Origin: Rheinheimera sediminis
GTDB taxonomy: Bacteria > Pseudomonadota > Gammaproteobacteria > Enterobacterales > Alteromonadaceae
DNA length: 64,000 bases
Assembly (NCBI RefSeq): GCF_004005375.1
Contig: NZ_RZUF01000009.1
Location: forward strand, 103,361 to 167,360
Reading direction: 5' to 3'
Part shown: piece by piece, positions 39,165 to 48,287 of the stretch
Layout: every line of letters starts with the position of its first letter
Numbering within the stretch: the stretch's first letter is position 1
Notes under the pieces: model-generated
Database searches by the model: none
Told to the model about the DNA's origin: nothing
What the model saw: the letters and a program-made list of their open reading frames with translations, nothing else
Made by a program: the position numbers and the translations under genes

Positions 39165-40700
39165 GTGCATTCTTGATCCTTGTTCCACTCATCAATAGCC
39201 CAGCCTGAAGTTTGATTAGCCAAACCGCCTGCGGCACCTGCTAGCCCACTACGAACAAATGAACGACCTCCGGACCTTACCCAAGAGCTACTTCCCCGGT
39301 TCCCTAAGTTAGGATTCATTATTGCTTCAGTAGCGCCACCAGCTAATCCGCCAAGAACAGTCCCCTCCCAACTAGCAAGCCCGCCCAAGACAAAACCTGC
39401 ACCGGCACCAGATGGAGAAAACCGGCCACTACCAAAACCACCTGCAATGGCTCCAGTGACAGCTCCTCCAGCCTCCGAACCGTAAAAATATCCTACGCCA
39501 GCATTTAGTAAGCCTAATCCAATTGCGATTTTGGGATCACGAAAGTTGACTAAAGCACTAGCAGCGCCTCCTGCAAAGCCAGTAATTCCATTTTTGGCAT
39601 CTTTAGATATACAAATTAGTCCCGTTGGGTCGACATAGATCAAAGGATTCCCACCAACATAAGAATAAGTATTCAATCCACCCACCAAACCAATAGGGTT
39701 TGATTGCAGGTATCTGCCTAAAGTCGCATCGTAATCCCTGAAATAGTTATACCAGCTGGCTTTTTCAGAGTCCCAGTACTGCCCTGGACAAAATCGCCGG
39801 GAGCGATTTTGAACATGCGCAGCATGGCCCGCAGGGCGAAGGGCAGGATGCCCGGAGTAAAACCAATATTAAACTCGCCAATACTTGTACTTAACACAGA
39901 GCGGTCAAAAGCCTCCAGCTTAGCCCGCCAGACTATTGCTTTGCTGGCATTGGTAATGACTTCTGGCCTGCCTAAATGGTCGTTGTGCACAAAATACAGC
40001 TGGTTGTTCAGAATATAACCCACCACCTGCCCAGCAAAATAAATGTACTGTTTGGTGGTGCCTTCGGCCAGTAACTGACCTTGTGGGCTGTAAATAAAGC
40101 GGGTTTCAGTGCTGCCGACTTTTTTATACACCCGCTGGCCCAGCGCGTTGTATTTATACTGGGTGGTGCCCGCAGTCACCATTCTGTTATCGTCGTTATA
40201 ACTATAAGTAATGGTACTGCCATTGAAGCGTTTTTCACTGATGACATTACCGTTAGCGTCATAACCAAAAACTCGTGTTTGGCTGCCTTTAGTGACGTTG
40301 GATAAAGGGTTTGAGTTTGTCGCCAGAGTGTAAGTTTCAGCGATAGCACCAGTGCGGCTGGTTCTGTTGCCCAACGCATCATAGCCAAAACTATGGTTGC
40401 CCAAGCCGCTGCTGGTGATGCCTGTTAAACGGTTTAGTTTGTCATAACTAAAGCTTTGGCTGTAGCTGCTGGTGATGTGATGGGTGATGCCGCTGATATT
40501 GTTATTAGCATCGTAACTAAAACCCAAACCCTGAACAGCAGCAGTGCTAATTCCAGTCAGACGCATAGAGCCGTCGTAGCTTTGATGACGTTTTAACGCA
40601 TTGCCATAAGTCCACTCTTTTACAGCGCCAAAGGGCGTATATTTAATGCCGCTTAACAACCGTAATGCCAGTTCCCTCGTTTTGGTTGTTGTATCAGCAA
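39152..40700 (-). pseudogene. rhs (YD-repeat) gene, truncated and frameshifted
   Basis: The minus strand carries the end of an Rhs core: YD-repeats ([43 protein letters not shown]), then [34 protein letters not shown] and the junction YVDPTGL. About 1.5 kb remains; the N-terminal part is missing beyond 40700. Two reading frames (40659-39718 and 39688-39152) are joined if a 71-bp insertion at 39788-39858 is removed. The C-terminal tip (about 150 residues, Gly/Ala-rich, ending ECTCSK) has no recognisable toxin domain and looks membrane-active or inert. Confidence 0.82.
39788..39858. repeat. 71-bp four-hairpin insertion in rhs
   Basis: Removing 39788-39858 restores [19 protein letters not shown] in rhs. 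The insert holds four hairpins in a row: CAAAATCGC/GCGATTTTG (39789-39811), CATGC/GCATG (39814-39826), GCCC/GGGC (39828-39837) and GGGC/GCCC (39841-39853). Its complement aligns with the 80-bp unit repeated at 49158-49458 (CATCC..., CGGGCCAT, AAAATnGCTCC). Confidence 0.72.
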
Positions 40701-40877
40701 AGCTAACTTAGCTTGAGCATGGTGTCTTTTTCAACTAAGGCCTGGTTGAATGTGATCAATCCGCATCGCATGCTTTTTCGCCCTGTGGGCAAAGTAATAG
40801 GCCAGGCAGGGCAAAATAACACTGTCTTGTGACGCCAAAGCAGCCGATAATACAGAGAGCGGGCAGTTGAGGTGGTT

Positions 40878-41252
40878 ATGAATTTGTTAAGTCGGTTGCA
40901 CAAGGCGCCGATCCGGGTCTTGAGGTTACAGCGGCGTAAAAGTATGTCGCGAATTCGCTTCAGCATGATTCGGCTCAGAATGGCCTTGTCACAAGAAACC
41001 GAAGAAACCAAACGTATGCTGATTATTTATCAGCGCTCTTTGCAAGGCAAAGCGACTCAGGCTGAGTTACGTTTCGCTAATCATCAACTGGTGGACGTAC
41101 TCAGAGCCACAGGTTTGGGTATTTTTGCTGTGTTGCCTTTTGCTCCCATTACTATTCCAATTTTAATTAAAGTTGGTCGTAAACTGGGTATCGAAGTCTT
41201 GCCCAGTTCGTTCCAGCCCAAAGCGGAACGGCCGAAAAAGACTATGGATTAG
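40878..41252 (+). CDS. LETM1-like small membrane-associated protein
   Basis: 124 residues from ATG 40878 (GAGG five bases ahead). The N-terminus is very basic (LLSRLHKAPIRVLRLQRRKS). Residues about 70-110 carry a hydrophobic helix, then LPFAPITIPILIKVGRKLG and EVLPSSF. This resembles the ribosome-binding domain of LETM1 (VPF...PVALKLFPNMLPSTF). Short bacterial proteins of this kind are uncharacterised. Convergent with and overlapping by four bases the next gene. Identity as LETM1-like is moderate. Confidence 0.6.
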   Translation: MNLLSRLHKAPIRVLRLQRRKSMSRIRFSMIRLRMALSQETEETKRMLIIYQRSLQGKATQAELRFANHQLVDVLRATGLGIFAVLPFAPITIPILIKVGRKLGIEVLPSSFQPKAERPKKTMD

Positions 41253-41560
41253 TGTAGCGTCAACACTAACTCTTCTATTACTGCTGCGTCCGATTCCGAA
41301 TTAAACACCGCCACCAGCGTTTTGTTGTCCAGATACAGTTGTATTTCATGCCCAGAATCAAAAGCATCCGGGTACTTTGTCATAAACTCAGCTTTGGTGA
41401 GCGGGTAGCCTTCGGCAACAACCAATTGCTGTAGCTCTTTGGCATTGTGCTGGCCAAACATGGATTCCCCCAAACGCAGCTTAGCCAGTCGGTCATGGCT
41501 GTACTGCAATGACAGATAGTTACCTGCGACCAGCCAACTGCCATCTATACCTTTGTGCAA
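41249..41560 (-). CDS. hypothetical protein, possibly N-terminally truncated
   Basis: 103 residues starting at TTG 41560; the frame stays open upstream for about 14 more codons without a usual start, so the N-terminus may have been lost. Content: SLQYSHDRLAKLRLGESMFG, YPLTKAEFMTKYPDAFDSGHE, LYLDNKTLVAVFNSESDA. It reads as a mixed alpha/beta domain with no motif I recognise. Overlaps the end of the LETM1-like gene. Confidence 0.5.
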   Translation of the reverse strand: MHKGIDGSWLVAGNYLSLQYSHDRLAKLRLGESMFGQHNAKELQQLVVAEGYPLTKAEFMTKYPDAFDSGHEIQLYLDNKTLVAVFNSESDAAVIEELVLTLH

Positions 41561-41732
41561 TTGATGAACAGGGACCTGTGCCAGCAGACTATTTAAGGTT
41601 ATTTAACCTGAACTCGGGATAATGAGTGTCGAAATTTTTTAGTTTCATCATATAAATCATATGGATACACTAAGTCATTTAAGTCACTTAAGTCTTTGTT
41701 GACTGAATGCGCAGATTTTTGCGTCTATCAAG

Positions 41733-41779
41733 GCGTTTTGTCGTACGCCATAGCGCGCTATGGTTAGACAAAGCAACGC
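41733..41779. repeat. extended hairpin with 16-bp perfect palindrome
   Basis: CCATAGCGCGCTATGG (41748-41763) is a perfect palindrome. It is nested in longer arms GCGTTTTGTC (41733-41742) and GACAAAGCAACGC (41767-41779). The surrounding gap 41561-41816 has no gene. REP-like, possibly a bidirectional terminator. Confidence 0.6.
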
Positions 41780-41816
41780 TGAGAGGCCCGAAAAGATGCC
41801 CGTTCAGTGGCGCTGC

Positions 41817-42910
41817 TTATCCCGAGTTCAGGTTATTTAGATCAGAGCCTGAGTCAGGGCTGCCTTTTCGTTGTCGTAACCAGTTTTGAATAGGCTTCGA
41901 TGAGTAAGTTGCTGTAGTAGCCGCTGTTTTTTCTGCCCCAGATAAAGTAAAACCTGTCAGTAACTGCTCTGTTGTATTGGTGTTGTTGTTCTTAAAGCTT
42001 TCGAACTGCAAAACTAATTGACGTTGGTTGTGTTGCTGTACCAGATATCCGGCTTGTTTTTGAAACTGGCCCGGCAGCGTGGCTTGCACCATGGACTTCT
42101 GGCTTTTTTAGCGGGACCTTACCTTCAATGCTCCAGCTGGAGTTGTCGTAGGAGTCGCGCAAATCAATGCGATTCAGAGCGTAGTTTGACAGCAAATCTG
42201 AGTCTGTTGAAATCCACAGCAAGGTGTCAGCAAAGGTCAGCCAGAGTTTGCGGCCATAGCCCCACATTTGCTGTTGATTATTCAGTTGGATTTGTACTGA
42301 AGGTTGTCCTAATAACGCCATCACCTGCGCTTTGCTCTGGCCCGGCACTACACCGGCACTACACCGGCACTACACCGGCAACAGCCTGCTGCACAGACAC
42401 TATGTAATTGGCCGGATCTTTATCAAGATCCACAGGGGCGCTCTGATGTATCAGCAGTTGTTTTGCTGTGACTGAAATGAGTTTGGTGCTTTTTATAATT
42501 TTGTGGCCGCTGGAGTTATAGGGCGGCTCGCTATCGCTCAGGGTTGTATTGTCAGCACAATAATTCAGCAATTTTGCAGTTACTTTTACTGTTGCTGTGT
42601 GGTCATCATTGTGGCGATTTTGGAACTGAACCGGAGCGCTTTGTGCTACTTTTTCAATGGTCAGAGCATCAGCACCTGAGGCAGCTGCCTTTTGCTGCAG
42701 CAATAGCTGTTGAAAGCGCGGTACAGCGCTTAATTCTGCCATAGCATCATCTGTTTTAAGCCTGGCACTAACAACGGCTGGCTCAGTGTGCCCGGAAAAA
42801 CATTCAGGGTAATAGTCCAGAATTTCAGGTAAAGCAGCCGCAGCTAAAGTTGCACAGAACAAGCTGCTAAGGGCAACGCAAAGTGCTGCAGAGACCAGAG
42901 TGGTCTTCAT
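41817..42910 (-). pseudogene. exported protein gene with two frameshifts, possibly phase-variable
   Basis: Three minus-strand frames form one gene of about 350 codons. Part 1 (42910-42359) starts MKTTLVSAALCVALSSLFC, a signal peptide, and ends where an 11-bp unit is tripled. Part 2 (42348-41992) begins PGQSKAQVMALLGQPSVQIQ, an OmlA/SmpA-like motif, and continues RKLWLTFADTLLWIS. Part 3 (42092-41817) continues after a six-A run. One 11-bp unit instead of three gives AVAGVVPGQSKAQVMALL, and one A fewer joins parts 2 and 3. In its current state the product is cut at VAGVVPV. Function unknown; an envelope role is likely. Confidence 0.72.
42342..42374. repeat. three tandem copies of an 11-bp unit
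   Basis: The unit CCGGCACTACA is repeated at 42342, 42353 and 42364, followed by a partial copy. Eleven is not a multiple of three, so copy number changes the reading frame of the gene on the minus strand; one unit is the in-frame state. Confidence 0.9.
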
Positions 42911-42950
42911 AAAGCATCCTGTTTGCACGCTCTAACAACTATTGGTCTGC

Positions 42951-43901
42951 TCAGCCGGCGGATTTTTTTCCTTTCAATTTTTGCAGCAGCTGATCATGTT
43001 CAAACCAGACCACAAAAATCAGTGAAAGGGCAAAAGGGATCAGCAGATAAAACAGGCGGAATACTAATAAAGCAGCTATCACATCTGCGGGGTCTACATT
43101 GGGTAGGGCTAATAAAAACATCACTTCCAGCACACCTAAACCGCCAGGTGCGTGAGACAACAAAGCTGCTGAAAAAGAGGCCAGAAAAATCCCCAACACC
43201 ATAAAATACCCAGGGTTGCTTTGTTCTGGTAAGGCGAAATAAATAATGGCCGCAGCTGCTAATAATTCCAGTGGAGCCACTACCAGTTGTTTGCAAATCA
43301 GTGAAAAACGTGGGTACTCCAGTTTGAAGGTCCACAAATCGATGCAACGCTTTTTCATAAAGCTGCCCCATAAATACAGGACCACCAGAAATAGCATGGC
43401 GCCGCCAAGCCATAGGGCAACCCCCTCTGGCAAGGCACTATGGAATAACGCCGGTAAACCCGGCTCAATCAACAGCACAATACCTGCCAACACAATAGTG
43501 CCCAACGCAAAAGTAAAAGAGCAAAACGCCACCAGAATGCCTACTTCGGCTGGAGTTAAACCTTGTGAACGATAAGCTCTGTAGCGCACTACAGCACCTG
43601 AAAACACCGAGGCTCCCAGGTTGTGTCCTATGGCATAAGCAGTAAAAGAGGCAACGGAAATAAAGGTCCAGGATACTTTTTTACGCAGGTGGGACAAAGC
43701 CAGCCTGTCGTAACCCGCTAAGGCAACATAGGCAAATACAGTGGCTAAACCAGCCATCAGCCAGCCATGTAAGGAGATAGCCTCTAAACTGCGGACTACA
43801 TCGTCGTATGAAATACCTTTGAGCTGTTCTATCAGTACGTAGACAGAAAATACTACTGCGGCCAATCCTATCAATGGCCATAGGTAGTCTTTTTTAATCA
43901 T
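42951..43901 (-). CDS. YbhN / MprF-like integral membrane protein (LPG synthase TM domain)
   Basis: 316 residues with about eight transmembrane helices, in the flippase-like membrane domain of MprF without the catalytic aminoacyl-transferase part. Family marks: GHNLGASVFSGAVVRYRAY, LASFSAALLSHAPGGLGVLE (HAPGGLG signature) and a basic tail LKGKKSAG. Relatives (YbhN, UPF0104) are implicated in lipid transport in the inner membrane. It lies downstream of the NSS transporter gene on the same strand but is separated by about 170 bases. Confidence 0.85.
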   Translation of the reverse strand: MIKKDYLWPLIGLAAVVFSVYVLIEQLKGISYDDVVRSLEAISLHGWLMAGLATVFAYVALAGYDRLALSHLRKKVSWTFISVASFTAYAIGHNLGASVFSGAVVRYRAYRSQGLTPAEVGILVAFCSFTFALGTIVLAGIVLLIEPGLPALFHSALPEGVALWLGGAMLFLVVLYLWGSFMKKRCIDLWTFKLEYPRFSLICKQLVVAPLELLAAAAIIYFALPEQSNPGYFMVLGIFLASFSAALLSHAPGGLGVLEVMFLLALPNVDPADVIAALLVFRLFYLLIPFALSLIFVVWFEHDQLLQKLKGKKSAG

Positions 43902-44074
43902 GGTTTCAATCCTTGCCTGGTTGCTGCTTTAGCCAGAATAGGCGGGACAACACCATGACTGCTCTTATTAAAGTCTGGAATTTTGCAACCAATATTCCAG
44001 ACTTTACCCTGATTACTCAGACTTGGTGTTTATTGTCACAACGGCTTTGACAAGTGAAACCGCTGTTGCTTTGT

Positions 44075-45421
44075 TTAACTGCCTTTAATGGTCATGATGG
44101 CTACTATAGCTATCAACACCGGCGATACTACAGCAGCTAATAACCAGTAAATCTTTTGTACTGCAGCTGGCACTTCACCGGCCAGAATAGCTTTAATTTC
44201 TGGCCACACCCGCCAGCCCACAAAAGCGGCAGCAAACATACCACCCAGAGGCATCAGTACATTAGAGGCCATAAAGTCCATGGCATCAAAGGGAGTTTTT
44301 CCGAAAATAGTATAGCTTTCCATGCCACCGCCAAAAGACAAAGCAGCCGGAATACCCAACACCACATAGTTTACTACCGCAACCACTATAGTGGCGGTTT
44401 TACGCTGCATGCCATATTCGTCAATCAGGAATGCCACTACAGGCTCCAGAATCGAAATGGACGAAGTGACAGCAGCGAATAACAATAAACTGAAGAAAAT
44501 CAAAGCTAACACCTGGCCGCCTGCCATTTGAGCAAACAAGGCTGGCATAGTGATAAAGGTTAAACCTGGGCCTGCGGCAGGGTCGACGTTAAAGGCAAAT
44601 ACAGCAGGAAGAATCATTAAACCAGCCATGACTGAGGCTAGTGTGGCTAAACCTGCAATCCATAAACCAGCATTGACTACCTTGGTTTCAGGGCTTAGAT
44701 AAGAGCCATAAGCCACCATTAAACCCGCACCTACAGATAAAGAAAATACGGCTAAGCCCAAAGCGTCTAACACCATTTTAACGCTCAGTTTGCTCCAGTC
44801 AGGAGTAATGAAGTACATCACACCTTCAAGGGCTCCAGGCAAGGTCAGGCTGCGCCATACCATCACCAGCATCAATGCAAAAAGGGCAGGCATCAGAATT
44901 TTACAAATACGTTCAATACCAGACTGTACCCCTGCAATCACAATCACAGCGGTAATCATCATAAACAAAGCGGTATAGATCAAAGAGGACGTTGGGTTAG
45001 CGATAAAATGGGTAAAAGTATCACTTAACACTTTGGCGTCAGTAGTCAGCACAGTGCCCTGCACGCTTTGTACTATATAGGCGATAGTCCAGCCTCCTAC
45101 CACGCAGTAGAAACCCAGAATCAAAAATACCCCAAGTACGGACAACCAGCCCGCTATATGCCAATAGCCTTTGCCTAAAGCCCTATAGGCTGAAGTGGCT
45201 GATTTTTTGGCGGTACGACCTATCATCATCTCTGCCAGCAACATCACCACACCCACAGAAAATACGCAGGCCAGATACACCAGCAAAAAAACACCGCCGC
45301 CATTGGCTCCGGCAACATAAGGGAATTTCCAGATTGCGCCAAGGCCCACTGCAGAGCCTGCTGCCGCTAAAATAAATCCGATACGCGAACCCCAGCTGCC
45401 GCGTGTTGTCGAGTTAGTCAT
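44075..45421 (-). CDS. sodium-dependent transporter, NSS/SNF family
   Basis: 448 residues, about 11-12 helices, of the LeuT-like neurotransmitter:sodium symporter family. The start WGSRIGFILAAAGSAVGLGAIWKFPYVAG-like segment (NSS signature, keyed by GSAVGLGAIWKFPY) is intact; SLSVGAGLMVAYGSYL and ITSSISILEPVVAF-like helices follow. Probably imports an amino acid or related amine; no substrate can be read. No partner gene. Length is in the usual bacterial range. Confidence 0.92.
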   Translation of the reverse strand: MTNSTTRGSWGSRIGFILAAAGSAVGLGAIWKFPYVAGANGGGVFLLVYLACVFSVGVVMLLAEMMIGRTAKKSATSAYRALGKGYWHIAGWLSVLGVFLILGFYCVVGGWTIAYIVQSVQGTVLTTDAKVLSDTFTHFIANPTSSLIYTALFMMITAVIVIAGVQSGIERICKILMPALFALMLVMVWRSLTLPGALEGVMYFITPDWSKLSVKMVLDALGLAVFSLSVGAGLMVAYGSYLSPETKVVNAGLWIAGLATLASVMAGLMILPAVFAFNVDPAAGPGLTFITMPALFAQMAGGQVLALIFFSLLLFAAVTSSISILEPVVAFLIDEYGMQRKTATIVVAVVNYVVLGIPAALSFGGGMESYTIFGKTPFDAMDFMASNVLMPLGGMFAAAFVGWRVWPEIKAILAGEVPAAVQKIYWLLAAVVSPVLIAIVAIMTIKGS

Positions 45422-45693
45422 GCTTATCTCTTATATTAGTTATAGTGTTTTGGACCTTGTCTATCTGCTGACTCATGGGTAAGACAAAATGAGCCTGGAA
45501 GTTGCAGAAGTTACACCTTAGTGCTGCAGCAAGATAGAGGAATTCTGGGGCAAAAAGCAACCAAAAATCCGCCACTGTCATGGATCTATAGTTAAAATCA
45601 GGTTAATTAAGGCCTGTTGAATTAAAACACTGAACGAAATTGATGTGAAGAACGTTCTATAGACTGAGAGAGTTGCCAGACCCGGAGTCACGA

Positions 45694-47208
45694 ATGCGTT
45701 TTAAACTAATGATTTGGATTGTTGTTATGAGCTGTAGTTTAACTTTTGGCCTGGCCAAAGCCTCGGCCCGAACTAATAGTGTTGAGTTTCCTGCAGGCTT
45801 ACCCTGGCTGAATGTGACACAACCTTTAACCATGCAGCAGCTAAAAGGCAAGGTAGTACTGCTGGATTTCTGGACCTATGGCTGCGTCAACTGTATTCAT
45901 GTGATCCCTGATTTACACAAGCTGGAACAGAAGTATGGCCATCAACTGGCGGTGATTTCAGTGCATTCGCCAAAATTCGAAAACGAAAAGCAACTCAGCA
46001 CTTTAACCTCTATTGTAAGGCGTTACGGCATGCAGCATGCGGTGGTGAATGATGTTGAGTTTCAGCTCTGGCGCTCTTATGCAGTCCGGGCTTGGCCTAC
46101 TTTTGTTCTGATAGGGCCGGATGGCAAATATGTGGGTCAAACTTCAGGTGAAGGTCGTTATGATGTATTGGATCAGGCGATTGACCAGTTGCTGGCTGAG
46201 TTCAAAGGTAAGCCTAATCTCACACCTTTGCCGATTAAATTAGTGGACCCCTTAACTACTACTCTGGCAGCGCCCGGCAGTGTCACTGTGGATGAGCGCT
46301 ATATTGCCATCAGTGATACTCTGCATAACCAAATAGTGCTGATGGACCATCAGGGCAAGCTGGTGAAACGCTTAGGCTCTGGTATAGCTGAACTCAAAGA
46401 TGGCCAGAGTGACAGCAGCGCTTTTGCTTCGCCTCAGGGGTTGGTGCTGACTGACAAGGCTTTATATGTGGCAGATACAGGCAATCATGCTATTCGTCGT
46501 ATCGATTTAACGACCTTTCAGGTCAGCACCCTGGCCGGCAATGGTGAACTGGCGCAGGGCCGTTTAATCTCAGGTTCAACTCCAACTCAAGTGTCTTTGC
46601 GTTCCCCATGGGATTTAGCGCTGGATAACAATACTTTGTATATCGCCATGGCGGGTAGTCATCAGATCTGGACTCTGGATTTAAAAAGCGCAGAGCTGAA
46701 GGTGTTCGCTGGTACAGGGCAGGAAGCATTAGTGGATGGCAAACGTCGTGATTCTGCTTTTAATCAGCCCAGTGGTTTAGCCTTAAGAGGTAATAAATTG
46801 TGGGTGGCAGATGCCGAAGCCAGTGCAGTACGGCAAATCGATTTAAGTTCAGGTAAAGTCGATACCTTAGTGGGGCAGGGCTTATTTGAGTTTGGTTTAA
46901 AAGATGGTGCTTTTAAACGGGCCCTGCTGCAACACAATAAAGATGTGGTGGTGCTGGATAAAAACACTCTGGCGGTAGCTGATACCTACAATCATAAAAT
47001 CAGACTGCTGGATTTAGACGAGCAACAGGTGATGACACTGAGTTTGGGCACTGAACTTAACGAGCCAGGTGGTTTGGCGGTGTTTAATAGTCAGCTGTAT
47101 ATAGCCGACACCAATAACAATAGGATCCTCCGCTGGCAATTGAAAGAGCAGAAATTGTCTGAAATTCAGGTGCCTGCTTCGGCTAAGGCAGATACAAAGC
47201 CAAAGTAA
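45694..47208 (+). CDS. exported thioredoxin-like / NHL-repeat protein (NHLRC2-like)
   Basis: 504 residues from ATG 45694 (GGAG ahead; in-frame TTG 45673 rejected). Signal peptide 1-25 (FGLAKASA). Thioredoxin-like domain (about 30-165) with CVNC in WTYGCVNCIHVIPDL and cis-Pro region AWPTFVLIGPDG. The rest is an NHL beta-propeller (LYVADTGNHAIRRIDL, LAVADTYNHKIRLLDL, LYIADTNNNRILRW). The same layout is seen in the NHLRC2 family. The periplasmic site and CxxC suggest a redox role on envelope proteins, not demonstrated. Confidence 0.85.
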   Translation: MRFKLMIWIVVMSCSLTFGLAKASARTNSVEFPAGLPWLNVTQPLTMQQLKGKVVLLDFWTYGCVNCIHVIPDLHKLEQKYGHQLAVISVHSPKFENEKQLSTLTSIVRRYGMQHAVVNDVEFQLWRSYAVRAWPTFVLIGPDGKYVGQTSGEGRYDVLDQAIDQLLAEFKGKPNLTPLPIKLVDPLTTTLAAPGSVTVDERYIAISDTLHNQIVLMDHQGKLVKRLGSGIAELKDGQSDSSAFASPQGLVLTDKALYVADTGNHAIRRIDLTTFQVSTLAGNGELAQGRLISGSTPTQVSLRSPWDLALDNNTLYIAMAGSHQIWTLDLKSAELKVFAGTGQEALVDGKRRDSAFNQPSGLALRGNKLWVADAEASAVRQIDLSSGKVDTLVGQGLFEFGLKDGAFKRALLQHNKDVVVLDKNTLAVADTYNHKIRLLDLDEQQVMTLSLGTELNEPGGLAVFNSQLYIADTNNNRILRWQLKEQKLSEIQVPASAKADTKPK

Positions 47209-47265
47209 GTGGAGTCTGTACGCTGATGTGGTTACACTAAAAGCAGAATAGTTGGGAAACTCAAA

Positions 47266-47958
47266 ATGCGTTTAGATAAGTTTATTTGTGATTGTACTGG
47301 TCTGACCCGCAGTCAGGCCGGTAAAGTAGTGCGACAAAAGCTGGTGAAAGTGAATGGCGAAATCGCCAGGCAACCGGCGTTACAGCTCAAGCCTTCCGAT
47401 CAGGTGTTTTTAGAAGACGAGCAGCTACAGCTGATAGGTCTGCGTTACATAGTCATGCACAAGCCTGCTGGCTATATCTGTTCAACTGAAGACCCGGACC
47501 ACAACACTGTCTTCGCCTTGATGGACGAACCTTTAATCGAACGTTTACATACTGTGGGCCGCCTGGATTTGGATACCACAGGTATGGTGCTGATCACAGA
47601 CGATGGACAGTGGTCACATAAAATCAGTTCGCCTAAACATCATTGCCCTAAAACCTATCGAGTATGGCTGGCCGACCCTGTGTCTGAAGCTGTCATAGCC
47701 GAATTTGCTGCAGGCATTATGCTGCGTGGTGAAAAAGACTTAACTAAACCAGCGAAGCTGGAAATCATCGATCCTCATCAGGTTTTGCTGACGATCAGTG
47801 AAGGTCGTTACCACCAGGTGAAACGTATGTTTGGCGCTATCGGCAATAAAGTCGAAAAACTGCACCGCGAACAAATTGGCGCTTTGCCACTGGACCCGGA
47901 TTTAGCTGAAGGTGAATACCGCTATTTAACACCTGAAGAAGTGGCGTTGTTCCTTTAA
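47266..47958 (+). CDS. rsuA: 16S rRNA pseudouridine(516) synthase RsuA
   Basis: 230 residues, the length of E. coli RsuA. N-terminal S4 domain (MRLDKFICDCTGLTRSQAGKVV), then the synthase domain with catalytic Asp in TVGRLDLDTTGMVLIT, MHKPAGYICST and EGRYHQVKRMFGAIGNKVEKLHR-type C-terminal motif (keyed by RYHQVKRM). Modifies U516 of 16S rRNA in the small subunit. RluE/RluF-type relatives are less likely given the S4 domain and length. Confidence 0.92.
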   Translation: MRLDKFICDCTGLTRSQAGKVVRQKLVKVNGEIARQPALQLKPSDQVFLEDEQLQLIGLRYIVMHKPAGYICSTEDPDHNTVFALMDEPLIERLHTVGRLDLDTTGMVLITDDGQWSHKISSPKHHCPKTYRVWLADPVSEAVIAEFAAGIMLRGEKDLTKPAKLEIIDPHQVLLTISEGRYHQVKRMFGAIGNKVEKLHREQIGALPLDPDLAEGEYRYLTPEEVALFL

Positions 47959-47965
47959 ATGAATG

Positions 47966-48115
47966 GGGGATCCCTCAGGGTCAGGCCTTGAAGGGATCCC
48001 TCAGGGTCAGGATCCCTCAGGGTCAGGCCTTGAATGTTGAATCTGAATTCAACATTCAAGGCCTGACCCCCATTCAGTTTGTGACCCCCATTCAGTTTGC
48101 CCCCCATTCAGTTCA
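47966..48115. repeat. REP cluster with 50-bp palindrome, GGGTCAGGCCTTGAA family (copy 2)
   Basis: GGATCCCTCAGGGTCA occurs three times (from 47969, 47994 and 48010), then the palindrome 48020-48069 with 23-base arms and a four-base centre, then CCCCCATTCAGTT three times (48067, 48085 and 48102). Lies directly after rsuA and can form a terminator-like stem. Confidence 0.85.
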
Positions 48116-48287
48116 TCTGCAATTCATTCAGCTTTCTTATACTTCTTATCGACACGGCAGCAAAAGCAAGAAATGGCATAGTCTGTTACACCTTTTAACA
48201 TGATGTATGAACACTTCGCCTTGGTCTGCAACCAGCTGTCCGTTAAACTATGCAGGTCTAATCTCATTTGGTGTTATGGAGTTTTAT

